Below, one piece after another: positions 1 to 6,000 of a DNA stretch of 6,205 nt; position 1 is the first letter of the stretch; every line of letters starts with the position of its first letter. This DNA is from Candidatus Moranbacteria bacterium CG_4_8_14_3_um_filter_34_16 (GTDB lineage: Bacteria; Patescibacteriota; Minisyncoccia; Moranbacterales; UBA2206), in NCBI GenBank assembly GCA_002782345.1, contig PFHO01000070.1:1-6205 (forward strand), written 5' to 3'. The translations under genes and the position numbers were made by a program. The notes beneath the pieces are model-generated. The model was given only the letters and a program-made list of their open reading frames with translations. It made no database searches and had not been told where the DNA came from.

Positions 1-38
1 TGATAAAATGAGTTCGAGCGAAATCGTAAATATACTCC
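1..38. repeat. 38-base dispersed repeat, copy A
   Basis: This segment matches 1788-1825 at 33 of 38 positions in the same orientation. The invariant blocks are AGTTCGAGCG and GTAAATATACTCC. The five differences are at repeat positions 8, 10, 21, 23 and 25. Similarity stops abruptly after the final CC. It begins at the window edge, so the repeat may extend further left. An ATG inside it opens a 23-codon frame (8-79), but copy B has no start codon there and the differences are not mainly synonymous, so I do not call a gene. The function is unknown; a dispersed intergenic element or a recombination or insertion footprint are both possible. Confidence 0.7.
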
Positions 39-232
39 ATCTTCGTATTTCATCTTATTTAGATTACAAGGATAGATAATCTATCTTTGTAGCCGATTAA
101 TAATATTTTTTAATGATTTATTAAAAATTCATCTAACTCTATATTACTACTTTTAATATCTTTTGTCAATGAGTAAAAATCAATCGTTGTTACCAAAAAC
201 CAAGAAATTAATCTCGGTATTTTTTTGGGAAT
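39..232. other. AT-rich gene-free stretch
   Basis: I see no credible coding frame or RNA gene here. The only structure besides the palindrome at 65-91 is a weak plus-strand stem: CCAAAAA (193-199) can pair with TTTTTGG (222-228), and inside it ACC (199-201) can pair with GGT (216-218) ahead of a run of seven T. That could be a poor plus-strand terminator for a gene left of the window, but the pairing is too weak to call. Confidence 0.5.
65..91. repeat. 27-base near-perfect palindrome
   Basis: The arms TACAAGGATAGAT and ATCTATCTTTGTA mirror each other around base 78. Twelve of thirteen pairs are Watson-Crick and the remaining one (70 with 86) is G-T. As RNA it would form a hairpin with a five-base loop. 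As DNA it has the symmetry of an operator for a dimeric regulator. No T-run follows on either strand, so it is not a standard terminator. No promoter is visible next to it inside the window. Confidence 0.6.
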
Positions 233-271
233 AAAAAAAGAACCCCCAGATGCGCGATGCAAAAAGGGGTT
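233..271 (-). terminator. Intrinsic terminator of the kinase-methyltransferase gene
   Basis: Read on the minus strand, AACCCC (271-266) pairs with GGGGTT (246-241) across a 19-base loop, followed by C and seven T (239-233). The loop contains a small TGC/GCA stem that could tighten the structure. It starts about eight bases past the TAG stop of the leftward gene, where a terminator is expected. The plus-strand reading has only a broken T-run (TTTTATATT), so termination should mainly act leftward. Confidence 0.75.
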
Positions 272-279
272 TTATATTG

Positions 280-1503
280 CTAACATTTTTTAAATCCATA
301 TGTGGTTTTGTGTTGCGGAAATTCAGTCATAGCTTCATATCCGAATTTTCGCAAAACTGCTTCCACTCCTGTCGATGTTTCTTCGCCGCTTATAATGTGG
401 TAAGAAGCTACCGCAAGATTTACGGCGTTATTCATTAACACTTTTTTTGCGCCCTCTATCGCTCTAATCTCTGAGCCTTCGATATCCATCTTAATGAAAT
501 CGACTTTGCTTATTCCTAGCCTTTCCAATTCGTTGTCGATCGAAACAGCGGACATCTCAACGGCATGAGGGCTCGCATTGAAGAAGAAAGACGCTCCGGC
601 TGTGTGCTTGTTGTTAAACTTGAGCGTTTTGCCTTCACTCCATAGGGCCTTGTTTACGACTATCACGTTCGTCAATCCATTCAGCCTAATATTGGCTTCA
701 AGCTTCATGCAATTTTCCGTGTCGGGCTCAAATACGATGACCCTGCCCGTTTCTCCGACGGCCTTTGCGGCATAAATCGAGAACGTTCCTTCATAGCCGC
801 CGGCATCAATCACAACATCTCCGGGCCTCAAATCGTAGTGCCTTAAATAGCCCAAATTCTCTTTGCGGAATGAGGCTCTCCATGGCTGATATTCCATATC
901 GTAGGGGGTTAAATTCACACCAGACCAGCTGTCGAATTTTAATTTCTGCCCCCTGAAACTTATTTCCACACAATCACTGCACCACACTCTTTCCGACATT
1001 AATTCTTGCAGATTTCTCCTAATCTCCTCGTCTGAAGAGCTTGAATTGTCTACAATAATGTCGTAATCGAGTTCAACCCTTCTGATATCAGCATAAATTT
1101 TATCCAACTCTTCCTTCGTCCATCGCACGTGTGTGCTTTTAGGTCTTTGCCGAAGTCTCTGACGAGCCAAGTCAATGGGCGTGTCAACATAAATTATTCT
1201 GACATCAGAAATCTGCTGAAGTTTTTTCAGAATAGCCAAAGAATATGGCCTATTCATAGTATCCTCAAAGCAAATTCTTCCTCTCTTGTCTAAAAATTCA
1301 AAAATGGCTTTTTCGGCCAAGGGTTCAGCCAGTTTCAAAAAATCATCGGGATGATCTTTTTGTGCTTCAATAAAAATGTCTTCATATTTAAAAAAAGGAA
1401 TATCAAAACAATTTTCAATCAGCCTGCCGATATAGGATTTACCAGCGGCTATCACACCCACTAAAACAAATGCTTCCTTCATTTTGTAATTTTTAGCTGC
1501 CAT
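280..1503 (-). CDS. P-loop kinase-like / FkbM methyltransferase fusion protein
   Basis: This is a 407-residue, probably cytosolic, two-domain protein. Residues 10-165 look like a small P-loop nucleotide kinase: Walker A GVIAAGKS (16-23), FEDT (79-82), a strand ending YVDTP (105-109), an arginine-rich lid (113-123) and IIVDNSSS (149-155). Residues 205-405 match FkbM-family SAM-dependent methyltransferases: glycine-rich SAM loop VIDAGGYEGTFS (231-242), acidic FEP (258-260), LEANIRLNG (268-276) and VDFIKMDIEGSE (334-345). FkbM enzymes usually O-methylate sugars or other small molecules. The kinase substrate cannot be read from sequence. The ATG at 1503 is preferred because AGAGG lies seven bases upstream; a GTG two codons earlier is too close to that site. 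The stop is TAG. Hand-counted 60-base lines give about 35-57% GC, highest in the methyltransferase half, against about 27-38% in the rightward genes. That suggests acquisition. The domain calls are firm; the biological role is open. Confidence 0.9.
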   Translation of the reverse strand: MAAKNYKMKEAFVLVGVIAAGKSYIGRLIENCFDIPFFKYEDIFIEAQKDHPDDFLKLAEPLAEKAIFEFLDKRGRICFEDTMNRPYSLAILKKLQQISDVRIIYVDTPIDLARQRLRQRPKSTHVRWTKEELDKIYADIRRVELDYDIIVDNSSSSDEEIRRNLQELMSERVWCSDCVEISFRGQKLKFDSWSGVNLTPYDMEYQPWRASFRKENLGYLRHYDLRPGDVVIDAGGYEGTFSIYAAKAVGETGRVIVFEPDTENCMKLEANIRLNGLTNVIVVNKALWSEGKTLKFNNKHTAGASFFFNASPHAVEMSAVSIDNELERLGISKVDFIKMDIEGSEIRAIEGAKKVLMNNAVNLAVASYHIISGEETSTGVEAVLRKFGYEAMTEFPQHKTTYGFKKC

Positions 1504-1508
1504 TGGCA

Positions 1509-1516
1509 CACCTCTT
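1509..1516 (-). promoter_or_regulatory. Ribosome binding site deciding the start at 1503
   Basis: The minus strand reads AAGAGGTG, then TGCCA, then ATG. AGAGG (1515-1511) sits seven bases before the ATG at 1503, a normal distance. The longer frame would start at GTG (1509-1507), only one base after AGAGG, which is too close. This is the best ribosome binding site in the window. Confidence 0.7.
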
Positions 1517-1531
1517 TTTTAAAGAACTGTT

Positions 1532-1548
1532 TGCCTATGCGTTAGGCA
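1532..1548 (-). promoter_or_regulatory. Leader hairpin in the 5' UTR
   Basis: TGCCTA (1532-1537) and TAGGCA (1543-1548) form a perfect six-pair stem with a five-base loop. It falls within the roughly 73-base leader predicted from the promoter at 1583-1610, about 15 bases before the ribosome binding site. It has no T-run and does not cover the ribosome binding site. It may stabilise the messenger or be a small regulatory element; no known riboswitch is recognised. Confidence 0.5.
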
Positions 1549-1582
1549 GCCGGTTGATTACTTACATTTCATCAACAATCTT

Positions 1583-1610
1583 ATAGTATCATTTTCTATA
1601 TTTATGTCAA
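1583..1610 (-). promoter_or_regulatory. Sigma-70-type promoter with extended -10 for the leftward gene
   Basis: On the minus strand a perfect TTGACA -35 box (1610-1605) is followed by a 16-base spacer and TACTAT as -10 (1588-1583). TG one base upstream of the -10 makes it an extended -10 (TGATACTAT). The predicted transcription start is near 1576, giving a leader of about 73 bases before the ATG at 1503. This is a strong housekeeping-type promoter and implies that the kinase-methyltransferase gene is transcribed alone. Confidence 0.8.
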
Positions 1611-1651
1611 GAATTATTGAGGAAATTTTAGGAAATTCGGGTAAAAATGAT

Positions 1652-1727
1652 AAAAAATTCTCGGCGGACGGGCAAAAATGGAGGGGTTTTAGGGGAGGAA
1701 ATTTTTTGCCCGCGAGCCGATTTTTTT
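1652..1727. terminator. Long imperfect stem-loop, possible bidirectional terminator
   Basis: CGGGCAAAAA (1669-1678) pairs with TTTTTGCCCG (1703-1712). After a 3x3 internal loop, TCGGC (1661-1665) pairs with GCCGA (1716-1720). Outside the stem lie A-runs on the left and seven T on the right (1721-1727). On the plus strand this is stem plus T-run. On the minus strand the stem is followed by GAATTTTTTA, so either direction could terminate. It sits between two divergent genes, where neither needs a terminator, so it may insulate them or end an unrecognised small RNA. Confidence 0.55.
1680..1698 (+). repeat. G-rich mirror repeat with weak quadruplex potential
   Basis: GGAGGGG and GGGGAGG are exact mirror images around a TTTTA centre, in the loop of the stem-loop at 1661-1720. 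Four G-runs of 2, 4, 4 and 2 allow a two-layer G-quadruplex. The purine mirror symmetry is also what triplex DNA needs. It stands out in an otherwise AT-rich window. Any function is inference. Confidence 0.5.
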
Positions 1728-1738
1728 GTTTCGTTTTT

Positions 1739-1775
1739 GCCTCGCCCCGCTTTTGCGGGGCGGGCAATTGTTTTT
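1739..1775 (+). terminator. GC-rich stem-loop followed by T-run
   Basis: CGCCCCGC (1743-1750) pairs with GCGGGGCG (1755-1762) around a TTTT loop. With a bulged T at 1742, GCC (1739-1741) adds three more pairs with GGC (1763-1765). AATTG and five T follow, so on the plus strand it resembles an intrinsic terminator with a displaced T-run. The minus strand has no T-run after the stem. No plus-strand gene lies upstream in the window, so it may be a dispersed hairpin element or the end of a small transcript. Confidence 0.6.
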
Positions 1776-1787
1776 CTCACGAATTTT

Positions 1788-1825
1788 TGATAAAGTAAGT
1801 TCGAGCGTAGTTGTAAATATACTCC
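1788..1825. repeat. 38-base dispersed repeat, copy B
   Basis: This is the second copy of the repeat at 1-38, same orientation, 33 of 38 identical. The two copies bracket about 1.75 kb holding the leftward gene with its terminator, promoter and stem-loops. The first copy abuts the window edge, so any shared sequence to its left cannot be compared. No imperfect inverted ends or transposase accompany it. Confidence 0.7.
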
Positions 1826-2017
1826 AAAATCAAATAAAATTTTATTATGTCTGTTGCAAAATAACTTGTTTCTGTGTTTTGTTGCATGTTGTTTCTATTT
1901 ATTAAAATAATTTATAGTTTGCTTTATATTTTTTTGCAAAGGAAAATTTTTTTTGAAAAATTTTATAAATAAATTTTAAAATCAATTATTGAAGATTTTG
2001 ACACAAGAGATATTTCT
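1826..2017 (+). promoter_or_regulatory. AT-rich leader of the FemAB gene with a weak promoter candidate
   Basis: No coding frame is visible. The best promoter candidate is TTGTTT (1889-1894), an 18-base spacer and TATAGT (1913-1918). It matches the consensus only partly and would give a leader of about 90 bases. A TTGACA at 1999-2004 is too close to the ATG to be used as a -35 for this gene. Purine-rich AAGAGA (2005-2010), seven bases before the start, is a weak ribosome binding site. Confidence 0.35.
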
Positions 2018-3022
2018 ATGGATAAAAAAAAAGAAAATTTAATTCCGGATAATTCTTTTGAAAAAAACTTTTTACAATCCGAGCAATGGAGAAAATTTCA
2101 GGAATCAGTCGGGCGAAAAACTTTCCATCTTGAAAATGATAATTTTCGGGCGAATATAATTTTGCATACACTTCCACTGGTTGGAAGATATTTTTATCTT
2201 CCGCGGGGACCGATAATGTCATGTATAATGAAACATGAAGCATTTAGCAAGCAAATACAAGAATTAATTAAATTAGCGAAAGAAAATAAGGCGGGGTGGA
2301 TTAGGATTGAGCCGGAAAATGAAAAAATTTTAAATTTAATTAAAAAAAATATAAAGTATAAAACAATTAAAGCTCCGCATGATATGCAACCGAAGGAAAC
2401 TTTTGTGATTGATATTGCAAAAAGCGAGGAGGAAATTTTAGCGGGGATGAAAAGTAAAACTAGATATAATATAAAATTGGCGGAGAAAAAAGAAGTAAGA
2501 ATAAAGAAGCGAGAAGTAAGCGGAGAATATGTAGAAGATTTCCTAAGATTAAGTAAGATAATGGCGGAAAGGCAAGGGATTGTTATACATGACGAAAGTT
2601 ATTATCGCAAAATGTTTGAAGTTATTCCGAATGCTATTTTGAAATTATATGTTGCCGAATATAAAGGGGTGATTATTGTCGCTAACATTGTAATTTTTTA
2701 TGGCGATACTTGCATCTATTTGCACGGCGCATCGGATGATAAATATAAAAACTTAATGGCACCCTATCTTTTGCAGTGGCAGGCTATAAAAGACGCAAAG
2801 GCAGTAGGTTGCGCAAAGTATGATTTTGGGGGAGTGAAAATAAGAAGTAAGAATAAAGAAGCAAGAAGCAAAAAAAATTCTTGGGAGGGAATCACAAGAT
2901 TTAAATTAGGATTTTCACCTAATACAGAAACTGTTGAATATCCCGGGTGTTATGATATTATAATCAATCAAAAAAAGTATTGGCTATATAGAACTATTCA
3001 AAAAATTAAATCCTTCTTATAA
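2018..3022 (+). CDS. FemAB/FemX-family aminoacyltransferase
   Basis: This 334-residue protein belongs to the FemAB family. Members have two GNAT-like lobes and move an amino acid from aminoacyl-tRNA onto the peptidoglycan stem peptide or lipid II, at the inner face of the membrane. Visible family signatures are LQSEQWRKFQ (19-28), QPKETFVIDI (124-133), KSKTRYNIKLAEKK (145-158), LHGAS (235-239), LMAPYLLQWQAI (246-257), YDFGGV (268-273) and SWEGITRFKLGFS (288-300). The length is normal for bacterial FemX-like proteins. The acceptor and the amino acid transferred cannot be told from sequence. The start at ATG 2018 has only a weak purine-rich site before it. Two segments, residues 157-168 and about 274-286, are encoded by heptamer-type DNA repeats and look like late insertions in tolerant loops; the second lies directly between YDFGGV and SWEGI. 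The gene is followed by a palindrome and T-run that probably ends its transcript. Confidence 0.9.
   Translation: MDKKKENLIPDNSFEKNFLQSEQWRKFQESVGRKTFHLENDNFRANIILHTLPLVGRYFYLPRGPIMSCIMKHEAFSKQIQELIKLAKENKAGWIRIEPENEKILNLIKKNIKYKTIKAPHDMQPKETFVIDIAKSEEEILAGMKSKTRYNIKLAEKKEVRIKKREVSGEYVEDFLRLSKIMAERQGIVIHDESYYRKMFEVIPNAILKLYVAEYKGVIIVANIVIFYGDTCIYLHGASDDKYKNLMAPYLLQWQAIKDAKAVGCAKYDFGGVKIRSKNKEARSKKNSWEGITRFKLGFSPNTETVEYPGCYDIIINQKKYWLYRTIQKIKSFL
2484..2520 (+). repeat. Degenerate heptamer repeat inside the FemAB gene, copy 1
   Basis: The tract reads as seven-base units AGAAAAA, AGAAGTA, AGAATAA, AGAAGCG, AGAAGTA, then AG. Bases 2491-2520 match 2843-2872 at 27 of 30 positions. In this copy the gene reads it as EVRIKKREVS (residues 159-168). 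A seven-base unit keeps no reading frame, but three units equal seven codons, so four or so units can sit in a gene without a stop. Confidence 0.8.
2836..2872 (+). repeat. Degenerate heptamer repeat inside the FemAB gene, copy 2
   Basis: Units are GAAAATA, AGAAGTA, AGAATAA, AGAAGCA, AGAAGCA, then A-rich sequence. It is 27 of 30 identical to 2491-2520 but is read one base off, giving RSKNKEARSK (residues 276-285). It interrupts the conserved stretch between YDFGGV and SWEGITRF. Shared DNA with unshared protein shows that the similarity comes from the DNA and not from a protein domain duplication. Confidence 0.8.
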
Positions 3023-3030
3023 AAATAATG

Positions 3031-3039
3031 TGCTATAAT
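3031..3039 (+). promoter_or_regulatory. Consensus extended -10 box for the macroglobulin gene
   Basis: TGCTATAAT is a perfect extended -10 (TG, one base, TATAAT). The matching -35 position (about 3011-3016, TCCTTC, inside the end of the FemAB gene) is poor, which extended -10 promoters tolerate. The predicted start near 3046 leaves a leader of about 24 bases before the ATG at 3070, with no Shine-Dalgarno sequence. This implies that the macroglobulin has its own promoter and does not depend on FemAB transcription. Confidence 0.6.
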
Positions 3040-3040
3040 T

Positions 3041-3067
3041 AAGTTAATTTTAAAAATTAACTTTTTT
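3041..3067 (+). terminator. AT-rich palindrome plus T-run, terminator or operator
   Basis: AAGTTAATTTT (3041-3051) and AAAATTAACTT (3053-3063) are perfect 11-base inverted arms around one A, and the right arm merges into six T (3062-3067). It lies 18 bases past the FemAB stop, as an intrinsic terminator would, though it has only one G:C pair per arm end region and is weak. It also spans the predicted start site of the promoter at 3031-3039, so it could equally be an operator controlling the macroglobulin gene. The T-run ends two bases before the next ATG. Confidence 0.6.
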
Positions 3068-3069
3068 AT

Positions 3070-6000
3070 ATGGAAAAACAAAAATACAAAAAAATAGGTC
3101 TAGGAATTTTAGGGTTCGCTATTCTTTTAGTAGGAACATTTGGAATATATAAGCTTTATCAGTCAAAAAATTCTATCTTGGGTAAAGAATTTAATTCCCG
3201 ATTTGATTTGAGTGTTGAGAAAGCAAGTCTGGACGGAATTAAAAGTGATTCCGTTTTTATTTTTAGAAGTAAAATAAAACTTTCGGAAAAAGAAGTGCGT
3301 GATATTTTGAAATTTGATCCAGTGCTGGATTTTGAAGTAAAAAAAGTTTATGAAAAAATCGCAGGAGTTCAAATTGCTTTGGCTGATTCTGGTCAGGAAG
3401 GCGCAGGAACTGTTTTGGCTTATGAAATAAAACCAAAAGAAGAGCTTCAAAAAGGATTAGTTTATAAAGCTTCCGTTAGTGATCCACAGTATGCCGATCA
3501 TGAATATGGCTGGTCGTTTCAGATCAAGGCTCCTTTTCAAGTTATAAAAACTCATCCAAGGAATAAAGGAACCTCCGTGCCGGTTAATTCTGGAATTGAA
3601 ATTGCTTTTAATCGAGAAAAGATAGGAGAGGGAAAAGATTTTTTTGAAATTAATCCAAAAGTGTCGGGAAAATTTGAAACAAAAGGCAATACGTTTACCT
3701 TTATCCCAGAAAAACTTAAAGAAAAGACTATATACGAGGTAACTATAAAAAAGGGGTTGAAAAATCAAGAAGGGGGAGAAATTTTAGAAAAAGATTTTAA
3801 GTTTACATTTGAAACGGCTTCTTTAGAAAAAGAAAACAATAAAGGAAGTTTCGCTTTTGACAGTGATTTTTTGGAATTTATTCCCGGCAAGAAACCGGTT
3901 TTTTCTGTTTATACTAGTGATGTCAAAAAAGAAGATTTGAAATTGGATGTGTATAGAATTGCTACTGCAGATGAATTTTCTAAATTGTATTTGGAAAATT
4001 ATAGAGAGGATTATACATGGACAAGATATAATAGAAGCGACTCAAGTGGAAAAAATGATCTAAGTAAATTTGAAAAAATACTTTCTATCAATCCAGAAAT
4101 AATAAAAACTGAGGAGTATGGCAGATCATTTATTGAACTTCCGCAAAATTTGGAAAATGGCTTTTATATTTTTGATGCTACTTTCATTAATAAACACAAT
4201 CAAGTTTGGGTTCAGGTAAATTCGCTTTCTAGTTATTATGCTATTTCTGATGAAAAGGGTTTGGTTTGGTCGTATGATTTTTTGAAAAAGGAGCCACAGA
4301 AAGGAACGGAAGTTTTCTTTTTAGCAAAAGGAAAAAATGAAATTTCTCTTGGAAAAACTGATGAAGAAGGAATCTTGAATTTTTCTAATCTAGAGAACTT
4401 GAAAGAAAAAAATAATATTGAGTATAAATCTGATCCTGCGCTTTTGAAAATAGAAAAAGATGGAGCAATTGGTTTTTTAGCTTTGGGTAATAAAAAAACA
4501 CAAAAAGGAAATTTGTATTGGAGTCATCTTTCTAGCGATAGATCAATCTATCGCATGACAGACAAAGTCAAATTTTGGGGAGTGGTCAAAGGAAGAAAAA
4601 CTGATATGCGAGAGAAAAAAGTGACTGTGGAGATGCATCGTGGTTTTGGAATGGGTGAATATCTTCCTTATTCATCCAGTGAGGAACCCTTAGATTCCAA
4701 GGAATTGATGATTTCCCGTTTTGATTCTATGAGTGGGGAATTTTCTTTTAAGGGTTATACTCCTGGATATTATTATTTGAAAGTGAAATTTGGCGAAGAG
4801 GAAATTGCCAATACGATGATTGAAATTCTTACTTATTCTAAGCCGGCTTATCAAATTGAAGCTACTCCTTCAAAAGAGAAAATTTTTGCTGGAGAGGATG
4901 TTAGCTTTCACATAAAATCTAGTTTTTTTGATGGGACGGCCGTTTCGGGATTAGAACTAGAATATTCCAGTTGGGGAGGCAATAATTTTAACGGAGAGAT
5001 AAAATTAGATGAAAATGGAGAGGCAGATTTAGTTTATTCTTCAAAATATGATGACCAAAAAAAGAGACAAATTTCGAGTAGCTTTACGCTTAATGTCTTA
5101 CCTAAATATTCAGAAGAGGGTGAAATTAGCGGTAGTGCTAATGTTCAAATTTTTGGTCCAAATATTTATCTGCAATCTTTTTATGAAGGGGGTGATAATC
5201 AAGAATCCCAATTTAAGGCTAAGTTAAACAAGGTTGACTTGAGTGGCAAGGAATATTTGGGAGAACCGGTAGCAGAGCATACCGTTAAGGCAGAAATTTA
5301 CAAAATAACCTATGAAAAAAAAGAAAACGGGGAATATTATGATCCGATAGAAAAAGTTTCTAGAAAAAAATACGATTTTAAAAGGAAGGAAGAAAAAATG
5401 GAATATTTTGAAGGAAAAACCGATAAGAATGGAGAGTGGAAGTTTGGCAAAAAATTGAATTGGGAAAATGAGATTTATTACAAAATTATTTTTTCAGTCA
5501 AAGACGATAATGGCAGAATAATGGAAGATGAGCTTTATCCCTATAACCGATCCTATTTTTTACCAAGCAATATATTTGAAACCTCACTGAGTATAAATGG
5601 AGAAAATTATAGTGATGAATTAAAATTTGGAGAAAAAGCTAAATTGGAATTGAAAATTTCTGGGGATAAGAAAGAAGATCATTCAGCTATCCTTTTCTTT
5701 CGTTATCAAAATAACATTGATAAGTTTTGGATAAATTCTGAGGGGAAATTGGAAGATGAATTTTTAGAAAGTATGGCACCTTCAGTTAAGTATAAAGCAG
5801 TGGTTCTTGGGCCTTTCGGATTTGAGGAAGCAGATCCAGTCCAAGCATTATTGGACAGATCAGAAAAAAAATTGAATGTTAAGATAGATCCAGAAAAAGA
5901 AAAATATGCGCCTAAAGAAAAAGCCAAGGTTAATTTGGAAATTACGGATAAAAATAATTCTCCAATTGAAGCTGAAATTAATGTTTCGGCGGTTGATGAG

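Noticed and set aside
8..79. Small 23-codon frame starting inside repeat copy A
   Set aside because: It has no ribosome binding site, the matching position in copy B lacks a start codon, and copy differences are mostly non-synonymous.
1529..1562. Integron attC-like core (GTTAGGC with nearby GCCTA) in the leader hairpin
   Set aside because: Only one half-site fits GTTRRRY, the hairpin is far shorter than an attC site, and no integrase gene is seen.
1558..1798. Overlapping open frames of 60-70 codons on both strands
   Set aside because: They run through the promoter and stem-loops, have no ribosome binding site and encode low-complexity sequence without a recognisable domain.
1..1825. CRISPR-like repeats
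   Set aside because: Only two diverged copies 1.75 kb apart with a gene between them; no regular spacers and no cas genes.
1999..2020. TTGACA as a -35 box for the FemAB gene
   Set aside because: It lies only 14 bases before the ATG, leaving no room for a -10 box upstream of the start codon.
3163..3768. Two leftward open frames of about 100 codons each
   Set aside because: They lie wholly antisense to the well-supported macroglobulin and are phenylalanine- and serine-rich, as expected from the complement of lysine- and glutamate-rich coding.
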